From: Firmicutes bacterium HGW-Firmicutes-9
Lineage (GTDB): Bacteria > Bacillota > Clostridia > Christensenellales > CAG-138
DNA length: 64,000 nt
Direction: 5' to 3'
Assembly (NCBI GenBank): GCA_002841395.1
Contig: PGZM01000010.1
Span: 24,293 to 88,292 of the forward strand
This document shows positions 17,001 to 25,856 of the stretch, in pieces (the stretch's first letter is position 1; every line of letters begins with the position of its first letter). The translations under genes and the position numbers were made by a program. Under the pieces are notes generated by a model that ran no database searches, was not told where the DNA came from, and saw nothing but the letters and a program-made list of their open reading frames with translations.

Positions 17001-17222
17001 ACAACATTATAGCTGAATCTTCTGTGCCGCGCACGGAAGAGCGGGAGAACCAATTATTGGGGTGAATCCGACGTTATCGTCGGTAGGGCAGCTTTCCGCC
17101 CGAACCCGTCAGCTAATCTCGTAAGCGTAGAAAGCGAAGTTTTTCCACGTGTCTATTTTCCTATGGAAAACCGATCTGTTCTTTCTTGCGCTTGCGAAAA
17201 ATTCGCGGGCGCATGTTTTTTT
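17001..17222 (+). ncRNA. c-di-AMP riboswitch (ydaO/yuaA class) with terminator
   Basis: The leader carries the conserved ydaO elements in order: GGGAGAACCAATTATTGGGG, then GTGAATCCG, a variable hairpin, TAGGGCAG, and the highly conserved 3' block CCGCCCGAACCCGTCAGC followed by TAATCTCGTAAGCG. The ligand of this class is cyclic di-AMP. A terminator follows at 17188-17222 (10-bp stem GCGCTTGCGA with TCGCGGGCGC, then seven T), so ligand binding should turn the downstream dapB off. The family match is from memory of the consensus; a covariance-model search would confirm it. Confidence 0.85.
17188..17222 (+). terminator. Intrinsic terminator of the c-di-AMP riboswitch
   Basis: GCGCTTGCGA pairs fully with TCGCGGGCGC (two G-U pairs) around AAAAT and is followed by ATG and a run of seven T. 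It stands between the aptamer and dapB. Confidence 0.85.
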
Positions 17223-17281
17223 GCGCTTTGATTCAAAACTTCAAACCTGTTTTTCAACACAACACGAAAGGAGATGTTCGC

Positions 17282-18070
17282 ATGATACAAGTAGCCGTCT
17301 GCGGCGTCGGGCGTACAGGGAGCGAAGTGCTCCGCGCGCTTCTCGACAGTGATCCCTTTCATCTGACCGCGGCGTTTTGCAGCGCCGGCAGCGAAAAAGC
17401 CGGACGGGACGCGGGAGAATTCATCAACCGACCCAACACGGGTGTGCTCATACGCGAAATCACCCAGATTGAGCAAACGCTCGCCGAAACGCACCCCGAT
17501 GTGCTGATCGACTTTTCAAACGCAGCAAACAGCAGAACGATTTTGCGCGCCTGTAAAAAGAGCCGCACAAACGTCGTATTCTGCACCACGGGTTATTCGG
17601 AGGCGGATATGCTCTGGATGACCGATTTTACACGGCATAACAAGCTCGGCGTGGTCTTTGCGCCGAACGTGACCCTCGGCGTCAATGTGCTGCTCGCAGC
17701 GCTTCGCCTTGTCGCCCGCGCGCTGCCGTCGTTTGACTATCACGTCACCGAAACGCATCACAGCAAGAAATACGACATTCCCTCCGGCACCGCGAAGAAG
17801 ATCGCAAACACACTGGCGCAGGAGCTGCCCGAGGGCGCGGATATCCCCATCGACGCCGTCCGCGCAGGCGGATACGTCGGCATGCACACGGTGCTGCTCG
17901 CAAGCGATTACGAGCGGCTTTCGCTCACGCACGAATCCTTCAGCCGCCGCGCGTTTGTCGAAGGCGCGCTGACCGCGGCGGAGTTCGTCGTCAACCGCAT
18001 CGGCTGGTACGAGATGGAAGACGTGCTCGGCATGCGCGCGGCGCAGCTCGCGGCAACCGCCGTATCGTAA
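17282..18070 (+). CDS. dapB: 4-hydroxy-tetrahydrodipicolinate reductase
   Basis: A 262-residue NAD(P)H-dependent reductase of the lysine/diaminopimelate pathway. The Rossmann start VAVCGVGRTGSEVL, FCTTGYSE, and the catalytic and substrate-binding motif ETHHSKKYDIPSGTA (about residues 155-170) identify DapB. ATG 17282 is chosen because AAAGGAG lies eight bases upstream; the frame is open further upstream but runs into the riboswitch terminator. No other dap or lysine genes are near. Control by a c-di-AMP riboswitch would tie cell-wall precursor supply to c-di-AMP. Confidence 0.93.
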   Translation: MIQVAVCGVGRTGSEVLRALLDSDPFHLTAAFCSAGSEKAGRDAGEFINRPNTGVLIREITQIEQTLAETHPDVLIDFSNAANSRTILRACKKSRTNVVFCTTGYSEADMLWMTDFTRHNKLGVVFAPNVTLGVNVLLAALRLVARALPSFDYHVTETHHSKKYDIPSGTAKKIANTLAQELPEGADIPIDAVRAGGYVGMHTVLLASDYERLSLTHESFSRRAFVEGALTAAEFVVNRIGWYEMEDVLGMRAAQLAATAVS

Positions 18071-18134
18071 TCCAGAAACCGCCTTTTTACGCGAAATCTT
18101 CACAGATTCTCCGCAAAAGCGTCCGCCGAAAGAT

Positions 18135-18163
18135 TTGACTTTTCCATAGCCTGTGTTTATACT
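18135..18163 (+). promoter_or_regulatory. Sigma-A promoter of the thrS T-box transcript
   Basis: TTGACT and TATACT are separated by 17 bases, just upstream of the T-box. Confidence 0.85.
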
Positions 18164-18169
18164 TATAGG

Positions 18170-18410
18170 TACTTTCGGTAGGACCCGGGAAGCAGTAACG
18201 CCTGCACAACACCCACCCAAGAGAGCCGCGCACCTTGGTGCGAGCGCGGCGGCGGATGGCGGCGCGAAGACCGTCCGGCGAGCGAAAGCGGGGTCTGCCC
18301 GATACAGCGGCATAAGCGCGCGAGCTACAACAGCTTGCGAACACGGGTGGAACCGCGGTAGAGACACTATCGTCCCGAAGTTATTTAGACTTCGGGGCGT
18401 TTTTATTTTT
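18170..18410 (+). ncRNA. T-box leader with threonine (ACC) specifier
   Basis: Stem I carries AGAGAGCCGCGC and GCGAGCGCGG. The triplet ACC at 18270-18272 stands in the specifier position (GAAG-ACC-GTCCGG). The T-box core GGGTGGAACCGCGG is at 18345-18358. A 10-bp terminator (CGTCCCGAAG with CTTCGGGGCG) with a T-rich tail spans 18371-18410. ACC encodes threonine, matching thrS downstream. Confidence 0.95.
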
Positions 18411-18514
18411 GAAATGATTGTCCCGTAGTGTAAAAAAGACTTTGGGCATTAAACTTTGCTATGGCAACCAAGTTTTTTATAAGTATGACCGACGAAAACA
18501 GGAGGAGAATCCAA

Positions 18515-20464
18515 ATGATTATCACATTTCCAGACGGGAACAAACGCGAATTTGCGGACGGCATGACAGGGCTCGAAATCGCCAATGAGATCAGCCCCGG
18601 CCTTGCGCGCGCCACGCTGTCCTGCTCCATCGACGGCGCGCACAGCGACGCCTTCCGCCCCATCCACGGCGACCACCAGCTGACGTTCTACACCTTCAAG
18701 GACGAGAATGGCCGCTGGGCATATCGCCACACCGCGAGCCACGTGCTCGCGCAGGCGGTCAAGCGCCTCTGGCCGGAGACGAAGCTCGCCATCGGCCCCG
18801 CGATTGAAAACGGCTTCTACTATGACTTTGACACTCCCGAAACCTTCTCGCCGGAAGATCTCGCAAAGATCGAAGCCGAGATGGTGAAGATTGAGAAGGA
18901 AGACCAGAAGATCGAGCGCTTTGAGCTGCCGCGCGCGGAAGCCATCGCGTTTGTCGAAGAACAGGGAGAATCCTACAAAGCCGAGCTCATCCGCGATCTG
19001 CCGGAGGATGCGATCATCAGCTTCTACCGCCAGGGCGACTTTGTCGATCTCTGCGCGGGCCCGCACGTCAAGAGCACAGGCGTGGTGAAGAACATCAAGC
19101 TCCTCAACGTCGCCGGCGCATACTGGCGCGGCAGCGAGAAGAACAAGATGCTCCAGCGCATCTATGGCACGGCGTTTGAGAAAAAAGCCGACCTCGAGGC
19201 GTATGTCACGGCGCTCGAAGAAGCCAAGAAGCGTGACCACAACAAACTCGGCCGCGAGCTGGAGCTCTTCACGACCGTAGACATCATCGGTCAGGGCTTG
19301 CCGATCCTGCTGCCGAAAGGCGCGCGTGTCATCCAGCTGCTGCAGCGCTTCGTCGAGGACGAGGAGCAGAAACGCGGCTACATGCTCACCAAGACGCCGT
19401 TTATGGCAAAGCGCGAGCTGTATAAAATCTCCGGCCACTGGGATCACTACCGCGACGGCATGTTCATCATGAGCGATTCGCCGGACGTCGAGGACGAAAA
19501 CGCTGAAGTGTTCGCGCTTAGACCCATGACCTGCCCGTTCCAGTTTATGGCGTATCTCAACCGCGCGCGTTCCTATCGCGACCTGCCGATGCGTTACAAT
19601 GAGACGAGCACGCTGTTCCGCAATGAGAGCAGCGGCGAGATGCACGGGCTGATCCGCCTACGTCAGTTCACCATTTCGGAAGGCCATCTTGCCTGCCGTC
19701 CGGATCAGGTGGCAGACGAGTTCAAGGGCTGCCTCGATCTCGCGAAGTTCATGATCGACACCCTCGGCTTCACCGACGACGTGAGCTATCGTTTCAGCAA
19801 GTGGGACGAGAACGACACGGACAAGTACATCGGCGACAAAGAGGATTGGGAATGCACGCAGAACATGATGCGCGACATCCTCAACGACCTGCAGGTGCCG
19901 TATCACGAAGCCGACGGCGAGGCCGCCTTCTACGGACCGAAGCTCGACATCCAGATTCGCAACGTCTACGGCAAAGAGGACACACTGGTCACGATTCAGA
20001 TCGACTTCCAGCTGGCCGAACGCTTCGGCATGCAGTATATGGACAGCGACGGACAGAAGAAATTCCCGGTCGTTATCCACCGCACGTCGATCGGCTGCTA
20101 TGAGCGCACGCTCGCGCTGTTGATCGAAAAGTACGCCGGTGCGTTGCCGACTTGGATGGCACCGGTGCAGGTGAAAGTGCTGCCGATTACGGATCGTACA
20201 TCCGATGCTTCCGTCGAGATCCAGAAATCGCTGGAGCAGTACGGCGTCCGCGTCGAAACCGACCTTCGCAACGAGAAGATCGGCTTCAAGATCCGCGAGG
20301 CGCAGATGCAGAAGATTCCGTACATGCTTGTTATCGGCGACAAGGAGATCGAGCAGGGTCTTGTCGCGGTGCGTTCGCGCAAGGACGGCGATCTCGGCAC
20401 GATGACCCTTGCGGACTTCCGCGCAAAGCTGCTGGAAGAAATCGCGACGAAGGCGAAAAACTAA
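18515..20464 (+). CDS. thrS: Threonyl-tRNA synthetase
   Basis: A class II synthetase of 649 residues. The N-terminal TGS domain (IITFPDGNKREF), the editing domain with HTASHVLAQAVKRLWP, the catalytic core with RPMTCPFQF, ETSTLFRNESSGEMHG and the IHRTSIGCYERTLALL region, and the C-terminal anticodon domain are complete. I start at ATG 18515 because AGGAGGAG lies six to eight bases upstream and the TGS domain begins there; an in-frame ATG at 18461 lacks a ribosome-binding site. It is a single gene between its T-box and a terminator. Confidence 0.97.
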   Translation: MIITFPDGNKREFADGMTGLEIANEISPGLARATLSCSIDGAHSDAFRPIHGDHQLTFYTFKDENGRWAYRHTASHVLAQAVKRLWPETKLAIGPAIENGFYYDFDTPETFSPEDLAKIEAEMVKIEKEDQKIERFELPRAEAIAFVEEQGESYKAELIRDLPEDAIISFYRQGDFVDLCAGPHVKSTGVVKNIKLLNVAGAYWRGSEKNKMLQRIYGTAFEKKADLEAYVTALEEAKKRDHNKLGRELELFTTVDIIGQGLPILLPKGARVIQLLQRFVEDEEQKRGYMLTKTPFMAKRELYKISGHWDHYRDGMFIMSDSPDVEDENAEVFALRPMTCPFQFMAYLNRARSYRDLPMRYNETSTLFRNESSGEMHGLIRLRQFTISEGHLACRPDQVADEFKGCLDLAKFMIDTLGFTDDVSYRFSKWDENDTDKYIGDKEDWECTQNMMRDILNDLQVPYHEADGEAAFYGPKLDIQIRNVYGKEDTLVTIQIDFQLAERFGMQYMDSDGQKKFPVVIHRTSIGCYERTLALLIEKYAGALPTWMAPVQVKVLPITDRTSDASVEIQKSLEQYGVRVETDLRNEKIGFKIREAQMQKIPYMLVIGDKEIEQGLVAVRSRKDGDLGTMTLADFRAKLLEEIATKAKN

Positions 20465-20481
20465 GAACGAGCGACAGATGA

Positions 20482-20510
20482 AGAGGGCGCGAAAGCGCCC
20501 TCTTATTTTG
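20482..20510 (+). terminator. Terminator of thrS
   Basis: GAGGGCGC and GCGCCCTC pair around a GAAA loop, followed by a T-rich tail. Confidence 0.9.
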
Positions 20511-20534
20511 TGTTTATGCCACGCACGACAGGTG

Positions 20535-21101
20535 TTACAACCCGTTTGTCGTGCCTTTTCCCTTCATCAGCGCTCTCTCCTTCAGCTCCCTGGTTTTCTC
20601 CTTCGTATAATGACTGCTCTTCTTATACCAAACACCTAAACAAAGCAACCCTGCACCAATCGACTCAATGATTCCGGCGGTGATTGCGGCCGTCAGTAAA
20701 GTCGATCTTCTTCGATCCACATATGTGACCAACGGCTCGTCTTCTATTATGAGTTCTTTGATGTACCTGAAACGGAAAATAATTCCCTCATAATATTTGA
20801 TTTCAGCTTTGACGCCAGCTTGCACATGCTCTCTTAGTGTAGCTGAATCATAATCACCAGACACTGAATAATTTGTATCCTGATCCGTAATGATCTCATA
20901 ATGCCCACTCGAATATCGACCACCAGCATAGTAGGTCAGCGATTGAATCACAATCGTGTCTTGCCGGAAATCCTCATAGTCGGGCTCTGGAAAAGCAGCA
21001 AACATTGTAAAAAATACAATCCCAATCAACAGAAACACAATCGCAATGTTTCGTATTAGCTGCCAAAGTTGCTTATCCCGATAATACAGTTTATTACTCA
21101 T
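20535..21101 (-). CDS. Unknown membrane protein, two membrane segments
   Basis: A 188-residue protein I do not recognise. One membrane segment lies at about 18-38 (IAIVFLLIGIVFFTMFAAF) and another at about 137-158 (AAITAGIIESIGAGLLCLG). Between them is a beta-rich extracytoplasmic stretch of about 95 residues, and a basic cytoplasmic tail follows. The layout resembles DUF3592-type proteins but I cannot confirm that. The DNA is clearly AT-richer than its neighbours and codon use differs, suggesting transfer. It probably forms a pair with the next membrane protein. Confidence 0.65.
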   Translation of the reverse strand: MSNKLYYRDKQLWQLIRNIAIVFLLIGIVFFTMFAAFPEPDYEDFRQDTIVIQSLTYYAGGRYSSGHYEIITDQDTNYSVSGDYDSATLREHVQAGVKAEIKYYEGIIFRFRYIKELIIEDEPLVTYVDRRRSTLLTAAITAGIIESIGAGLLCLGVWYKKSSHYTKEKTRELKERALMKGKGTTNGL

Positions 21102-21223
21102 GCATCAAACTTCTTCTGGTTGCTTGATTGCCAGCTTGCTACGCATAATTAAGAATATTCCCTCTCATGAAATCGTTGCACCTAGGTGTATATGAAAGGC
21201 TAAATTTCAAATCTTGCTGCGTG

Positions 21224-21613
21224 TTAGTTTCGATATCTCCCCCAAGGAATGAACAATGGAATTGATTTTGCAATTGTGTTGGGTATCAGAAAACACATTA
21301 ATGCAATTCTCAACAGTTCCGTTTCTCCAAATATTATCGTCGCAGCTATATCAACTACTATTAGTGTGCTCATGATGGATTCAATAATGAAGAGAACGTA
21401 TCGATATAACACCATGTGTTTGATACGCTCCGATAAGAAGAACCACTTCCAAGCGCCGTTCTTCAGTTTTGGATGATTTCTAAGTGAATGTCTTCCTCTT
21501 TTATCGCGAATATCATCACATATTATTGAACGAGATAACAGCAAAGACAAGATCGCAAAAACCATACCAATGACGGTCAAACATATAAACCCAGCAACTT
21601 TCAAGACTATCAT
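21224..21613 (-). CDS. Unknown small membrane protein
   Basis: A 129-residue protein with about three hydrophobic segments (residues 5-27, 68-93, 98-122) and a basic loop (RDKRGRHSLRNHPKLKNG). No family is recognised. Its DNA has the lowest G+C content in the window, as low as the adjacent 20535-21101 gene, with which it shares orientation. It is probably a recent acquisition. Small size and lack of a family leave moderate doubt that it is expressed. Confidence 0.5.
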   Translation of the reverse strand: MIVLKVAGFICLTVIGMVFAILSLLLSRSIICDDIRDKRGRHSLRNHPKLKNGAWKWFFLSERIKHMVLYRYVLFIIESIMSTLIVVDIAATIIFGETELLRIALMCFLIPNTIAKSIPLFIPWGRYRN

Positions 21614-21688
21614 TTATCACCAATTGTAGACAGATTACTCTAATATATAACACAATGATGGATTGTTATCAACCATAACCGTATGCGT

Positions 21689-21719
21689 AAAAAAGACTGC
21701 CCTCATCAGGCAGCCTTTT
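21689..21719 (-). terminator. Terminator of the SH3-domain gene
   Basis: On the minus strand AAGGCTGCC pairs with GGCAGTCTT around six bases and is followed by a T-run. Confidence 0.85.
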
Positions 21720-21737
21720 GTTTGTTATCCCTTGATT

Positions 21738-22532
21738 TTACGGCACCGGCGTTCCAGTCGGAACCGCTGTGCTCGCGGTGATGTATTTTGCGGCGGCGTA
21801 GCATTTCACGCCCGTGGACACCACCTGAATGTAATAGAAGTCACCCGTCTTGAAGAAGATGAGCACCGAGTCGCCCTTAACGACCTCGCCGATGGGCGTG
21901 TTGCCCTCCGTGCTGGGTACGCTGCGCAGGGCCAGCTTGCTTGCGCTGACGGTGCCGGGAATCGTTCCCGCGATGGCTTTCGGCGTCGGCGTTGCGTTCT
22001 CGCCGGGCAGAAGCCCCGCTTTATCGACAAACTTGGACGCGATATAGCCGACCAGATTCTCCTTGACGATGCGGACGTAGAAATAATCGCCGGAGACTTC
22101 ATAAACCTTCAGCTGCGTGCCGGAGGAATACTTACCAAGGATGGAATAGGACGGATCGGGACCTGCGCGGAGCACGACGCCGCTGGCGTTGAGCGTGCCA
22201 TCCACTGCCGATGCGACCTGCGCCGCGGTCGGCGTCTTCACGGCCGGTTCCGGCGTATCGTCCTGCTTCGGTGTTACCGTCGTATTCACAGCTGGCGGCG
22301 CCGTCGGCACAATCGTATCAGCCGGTATCGGAGTCGACGTGCTCACGGGCGCGAGAGACGGTGTCGGTGTCGTCGTCTGGACAGAGTTGCTATTGAGGTT
22401 GCCCTGCGGCTGTTCGCTGCCGGCATTACGCATCGACCAGACGATAAAATAGATGCTTACCACCATCACAAGAATGATAATGGTCAGCACAATATACCCT
22501 AACGGTGTAATGCGCACGGTTCTTCTCTTCAT
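21738..22532 (-). CDS. Membrane-anchored protein with two SH3 domains
   Basis: A 264-residue protein with an N-terminal basic stretch, one membrane segment (about residues 11-32, IVLTIIILVMVVSIYFIVW), a Ser/Thr/Pro-rich spacer (about 40-95) and two bacterial SH3 domains. The first (about 100-165) contains GVVLRAGPDPSYSILGK; the second (about 185-250) contains LALRSVPSTEGNTPIGE. The C-terminus is a short TVPTGTPVP tail. The start ATG at 22532 follows GGGAGGG by five bases. The SH3 type resembles those of the 939-residue SpoIID-like protein, suggesting the same wall ligand. Confidence 0.88.
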   Translation of the reverse strand: MKRRTVRITPLGYIVLTIIILVMVVSIYFIVWSMRNAGSEQPQGNLNSNSVQTTTPTPSLAPVSTSTPIPADTIVPTAPPAVNTTVTPKQDDTPEPAVKTPTAAQVASAVDGTLNASGVVLRAGPDPSYSILGKYSSGTQLKVYEVSGDYFYVRIVKENLVGYIASKFVDKAGLLPGENATPTPKAIAGTIPGTVSASKLALRSVPSTEGNTPIGEVVKGDSVLIFFKTGDFYYIQVVSTGVKCYAAAKYITASTAVPTGTPVP

Positions 22533-22735
22533 GATACCCTCCCAAATGCAAAAGCGCCGTTCCGAACAGCGACCGAGACCCGATTTGATACCTATGGACA
22601 GTATATTGATTTTGGCTATCTTTTCAAGTAGTTTACAAGAAAATGATGAAAGAGTTACAACCTTTTCCAAATGTTTTCACTTTTGCATGCTATTCCGGCA
22701 CGGTCGTTCGCATTGGAAAAGTGTCCCGCGCGGGC

Positions 22736-23551
22736 CTACTCTTGCCATTCCAGCGTCATGCCAACGCCGACTTCGTACGTTTCCATCGCGGTAAACAGGC
22801 GGCTTTTAACCGCGAGACTTGTGCAGTGCGCGGGATAGACCCGCTCCACATCAAGCTGCGAAAGCGTCCGAATCGTCTGTGTGAGCGCGTCGCCCTCCTC
22901 AAACAGATGAAAACCGCCGAGCACGCCGGTAACCCTCACTTCTCCCGTAATCTGCTTGGCGTAGGCTACGGTGTTGCAGACGCCAGCGTGCGCGCAGCCC
23001 GTGACCACAAACACGCCCTCCGGCAGCGTCAGCGTAAGTGATGTATCGTCCGCGAGTTCGTCCGTCTCCCAGCAGCAGCCGCAGGCAGACTGCGTCTCGC
23101 CCACCGCGCGATCCGCCTCAAACGTGTAGACGCGCGGAATCTCGCCGAGGATTGTCACGTGCTCGCTCAAGGCAAACGGCTTCGTCACGAGCCGCACATC
23201 GGCATGCTCCCGCAGCTCCTCAAGCGAGAGCGGACAACCGATATCCAATCCTTCCGCTCGCTTGGACAGCAGCGCGTTGGGGTGCGCAAAGAGGCGCACG
23301 CGCTGCGAAAACCGCGCAAAGAACGCGGACAACCCGCCCGTGTGGTCGTTGTGCCCATGCGACAGTACGATGTCCGTCACGCGATTTAGATCGATTCCCA
23401 TCCGTGCGGCGTTTTCGATGAACACGTCAGAATATCCGACGTCGAGCAGGATCACGCGCGCTCCGTCCTCGATGAGATAGCTCACCGCGGGCTCGCCGAG
23501 ATAATAGCGGTCGATATACGTATGGTTGTCCACCAATACCGTCAGCTTCAC
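22736..23551 (-). CDS. MBL-fold metal-dependent hydrolase
   Basis: A 271-residue metallo-beta-lactamase-fold protein. The metal motif LSHGHNDHTGG (HxHxDH) lies at about residues 68-78, followed by a conserved VVTGCAHAGVCNTV and a C-terminal VYPAHCTS. These features match the family annotated as dihydropteridine/RFA-P synthase-like MBL hydrolases of unknown substrate. GTG at 23551 is taken as the start: GGGAGGA lies six bases upstream, and it overlaps the stop of the upstream M20 gene by four bases (GTGA). It is the last gene of the operon that begins with the ribokinase-type gene. Confidence 0.87.
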   Translation of the reverse strand: MKLTVLVDNHTYIDRYYLGEPAVSYLIEDGARVILLDVGYSDVFIENAARMGIDLNRVTDIVLSHGHNDHTGGLSAFFARFSQRVRLFAHPNALLSKRAEGLDIGCPLSLEELREHADVRLVTKPFALSEHVTILGEIPRVYTFEADRAVGETQSACGCCWETDELADDTSLTLTLPEGVFVVTGCAHAGVCNTVAYAKQITGEVRVTGVLGGFHLFEEGDALTQTIRTLSQLDVERVYPAHCTSLAVKSRLFTAMETYEVGVGMTLEWQE

Positions 23552-24747
23552 GCCTGATCCTCCCAAAACCTGCGCGTGCCGTCCAGCAGCGCGCGGGCAA
23601 AATCATATTGATACTGCACGCCGTAAACAAGCGCGTCCTCGTCGAGCCGGTAGCGCGGATTGTGATGCGGCGCGTCGGTCTGTTTCTCTGCGTTTCGGGT
23701 GCCGAGTTCGACGAAGAACCCCGGCCTGCCCGCCAGCATATAGGAGAAATCCTCGCCCGGCATGATCACGCCGATCGTTTGCGTCTGCGCCGCGCCGAAT
23801 CGCTCGGCGATAACCCGCTCTGCCTCGGCGGTAAGTTTTGCATCGTTGACGACACTCGGGTAACCGTCGTACCAGTCGAGCCGCGCGGTGCAGCCGTGCG
23901 CCGCGGCGACGCTCTCGCAAATCGTCCTCGCCTCGCGCTCGATCAACTGGCGTGTCTGCGCGCCAAAAGAGCGCACAGAAGCGTTGAGCACGGCTTCATT
24001 GGGGATGATGTTATAGGCCGTGCCCGCGTGAAACTCGCAAACCGAGACGACGGCGGGTTCGTTTGCCGGAATGCGCCGCGAAACGATGGTCTGCAGGGCT
24101 GTGACGATTTCACTTGCGGCAAGCAGCGGGTCTGCGCACTGCTCCGGAAAGGCGCAGTGTCCCCCGCGGCCCGTGACGGTGACCGTGAATCGATCGACGT
24201 TGCTGGTCAGCACGCCTTCTTTGAGCGCGAACATCCCCGTCTCAAACCCGCTCGACAAATGCAGCCCAAGCACCGCCTCCGCGCCTTCCAGCGCACCCGC
24301 GCGAACGAGTTCGATCGCGCCGCCCGGCGGCAGCTCCTCCGCATGTTGAAAGATCAACCGCGCTTCGCCGCAAAAGCTTTCTCGGTGCTCGTGTAACATC
24401 CGCGCCAGCGCAAGCAGCATAGCGGCGTGGCCGTCGTGCCCGCAGGCGTGCATAGCGCCGTCGTTGGCGGAAGCGTATGGCAGATCGTTCTCCTCCTGCA
24501 TCGGCAGCGCGTCGATATCCGCGCGAAACGCAACCACGGCGGGTTTGCCCGGCTTGGTACCGAAGATGTGCGCGACAAGACCTGTTTTCGTCGGGCGATC
24601 GATCGCATCGATGCCCATCTCGCGCAGCCGCTGCTCCAGCCAGAGCGTCGTCTGCGTCTCTTCAAACGACACCTCCGGGTGCTGGTGCAGATGCCTGCGC
24701 CAGTGGATCAGATCCGGCTCGATTGCGCGCACTTCAGGGTCAAACAT
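23548..24747 (-). CDS. M20D-family amidohydrolase (N-acyl amino acid or peptide deacylase)
   Basis: A 399-residue zinc amidohydrolase. The family motifs are RRHLHQHPEVSFEE at about 17-30, RADIDALPM, MHACGHDGHAAMLL (metal ligands) near 99-112, the catalytic and ligand glutamates in FQHAEELPPGG, the dimerisation domain with GRGGHCAFPE, and a final MPGEDFSYML. M20D enzymes remove acyl or amino-acid groups from small substrates (hippurate, indole-acetyl or N-acetyl amino acids); the exact substrate is unknown. It sits between the zinc alcohol dehydrogenase and the MBL gene in one operon. Confidence 0.92.
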   Translation of the reverse strand: MFDPEVRAIEPDLIHWRRHLHQHPEVSFEETQTTLWLEQRLREMGIDAIDRPTKTGLVAHIFGTKPGKPAVVAFRADIDALPMQEENDLPYASANDGAMHACGHDGHAAMLLALARMLHEHRESFCGEARLIFQHAEELPPGGAIELVRAGALEGAEAVLGLHLSSGFETGMFALKEGVLTSNVDRFTVTVTGRGGHCAFPEQCADPLLAASEIVTALQTIVSRRIPANEPAVVSVCEFHAGTAYNIIPNEAVLNASVRSFGAQTRQLIEREARTICESVAAAHGCTARLDWYDGYPSVVNDAKLTAEAERVIAERFGAAQTQTIGVIMPGEDFSYMLAGRPGFFVELGTRNAEKQTDAPHHNPRYRLDEDALVYGVQYQYDFARALLDGTRRFWEDQA

Positions 24748-24768
24748 CGCTTGTTCTCCTTGTATCTC

Positions 24769-25839
24769 TCAGAATGAATCTTTCGGGATGGGCTTGTCCG
24801 CCTCAAACGGCGTGACCACCCACTTGATGCAGCCGTCCTTCTGGTTTGCGAATATGTCGTATCCCAGCATGATATCGTTCAGCGGCGCGCGGTGCGTAAT
24901 CATTAAATTGGTGTCCAGTCTGCCCGCTTCGATGAGGCGCATAATCTCGGAGCACTTGCTCGCGTCCACGCCGCCGGTCTTGAACGTCAGGTTCTTGCCG
25001 TACATCTTATGCAGCGGGATTGACTGCGCCTCCTCGTAGAGCGCAACGACGACAACGACCGCGTTGGGACGCGCCGCCTGCCACGCAAGCTCAAATGTAT
25101 TTTTCGCGCCCGCGACCTCGAACACAACATCCGCACCGCGTCCATCGGTGAGCGCGCGCACGGTTTCGATCACGTCGGCGTTTTTCGGGTTCACGATCAC
25201 GTCGCACAAGCCCCGCTCTTTGGCGAGCGCGAGCCGGTCGTCGTTCACGTCACAGGCTACGATGACCGCAGGCCCGAACAGCCGCGCGGACATCATCGTC
25301 GTCAACCCCGTGGGACCCGCGCCAAGCACGAGCACCACATCCGCAGGCTGAATTTCGCCGATGCCAGCCGCCCAGTAACCCGTCGCGAGCACATCGCCCA
25401 CGAACAACGCCTGCTCATAGGTGATCGACTCCGGGATACGCGTGCAGCTCATGTCCGCCGTCGGCACGCGGACGTACTCCGCCTGCCCGCCGTCGATGCG
25501 GCAGCCGAGCTCCCAGCCGCCCTCGACACAGTTGTTGACATAGCCCCTGCGGCAGAAGAAGCATTCGCCGCAAAAGCTCTCCACATTGACCGCCACCCGG
25601 TCGCCCACGGAGAATTTCTTCACGCCGGTACCGACCTCAACGATCTCGCCCGCGAACTCGTGGCCGACCACAACGCCCTCTCGCGCGCGGGCGACACCGC
25701 CGTTTCGGATATGCAGGTCGCTCGAGCAGATGGAGGCGCGCATGACCTTCACGATCACGTCGCGCGGCTCCTGTATCTTTGGCATGGGCTTGTCCACAAG
25801 ACGCACCGTGCCTTTTTGTTCGTAAATAACTGCTTTCAT
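24769..25839 (-). CDS. Zinc-dependent alcohol/polyol dehydrogenase (MDR family)
   Basis: A 356-residue medium-chain dehydrogenase. The catalytic zinc ligands are Cys38 region (ASICSSDLH) and GHEFAGEIVEVG. The structural zinc loop FCGECFFCRRGYVNNC has four cysteines. The Rossmann motif is VLGAGPTGL. Sorbitol, threonine and butanediol dehydrogenases share this pattern, so the substrate cannot be named. The ATG lies 17 bases after the preceding flavodoxin-fold gene and has an AAAAGAGA ribosome-binding site. Its operon context with a sugar kinase suggests a sugar or polyol. Confidence 0.93.
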   Translation of the reverse strand: MKAVIYEQKGTVRLVDKPMPKIQEPRDVIVKVMRASICSSDLHIRNGGVARAREGVVVGHEFAGEIVEVGTGVKKFSVGDRVAVNVESFCGECFFCRRGYVNNCVEGGWELGCRIDGGQAEYVRVPTADMSCTRIPESITYEQALFVGDVLATGYWAAGIGEIQPADVVLVLGAGPTGLTTMMSARLFGPAVIVACDVNDDRLALAKERGLCDVIVNPKNADVIETVRALTDGRGADVVFEVAGAKNTFELAWQAARPNAVVVVVALYEEAQSIPLHKMYGKNLTFKTGGVDASKCSEIMRLIEAGRLDTNLMITHRAPLNDIMLGYDIFANQKDGCIKWVVTPFEADKPIPKDSF

Positions 25840-25856
25840 ATTGTCTCTTTTCTATC

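Noticed and set aside
18461..18514. Upstream ATG as the start of thrS
   Set aside because: No ribosome-binding site there; AGGAGGAG precedes ATG 18515, where the TGS domain begins.
20535..21613. The two AT-rich membrane genes as a toxin-antitoxin or bacteriocin-immunity pair
   Set aside because: Neither protein shows toxin, antitoxin or leader-peptide features, and no regulatory gene is present.
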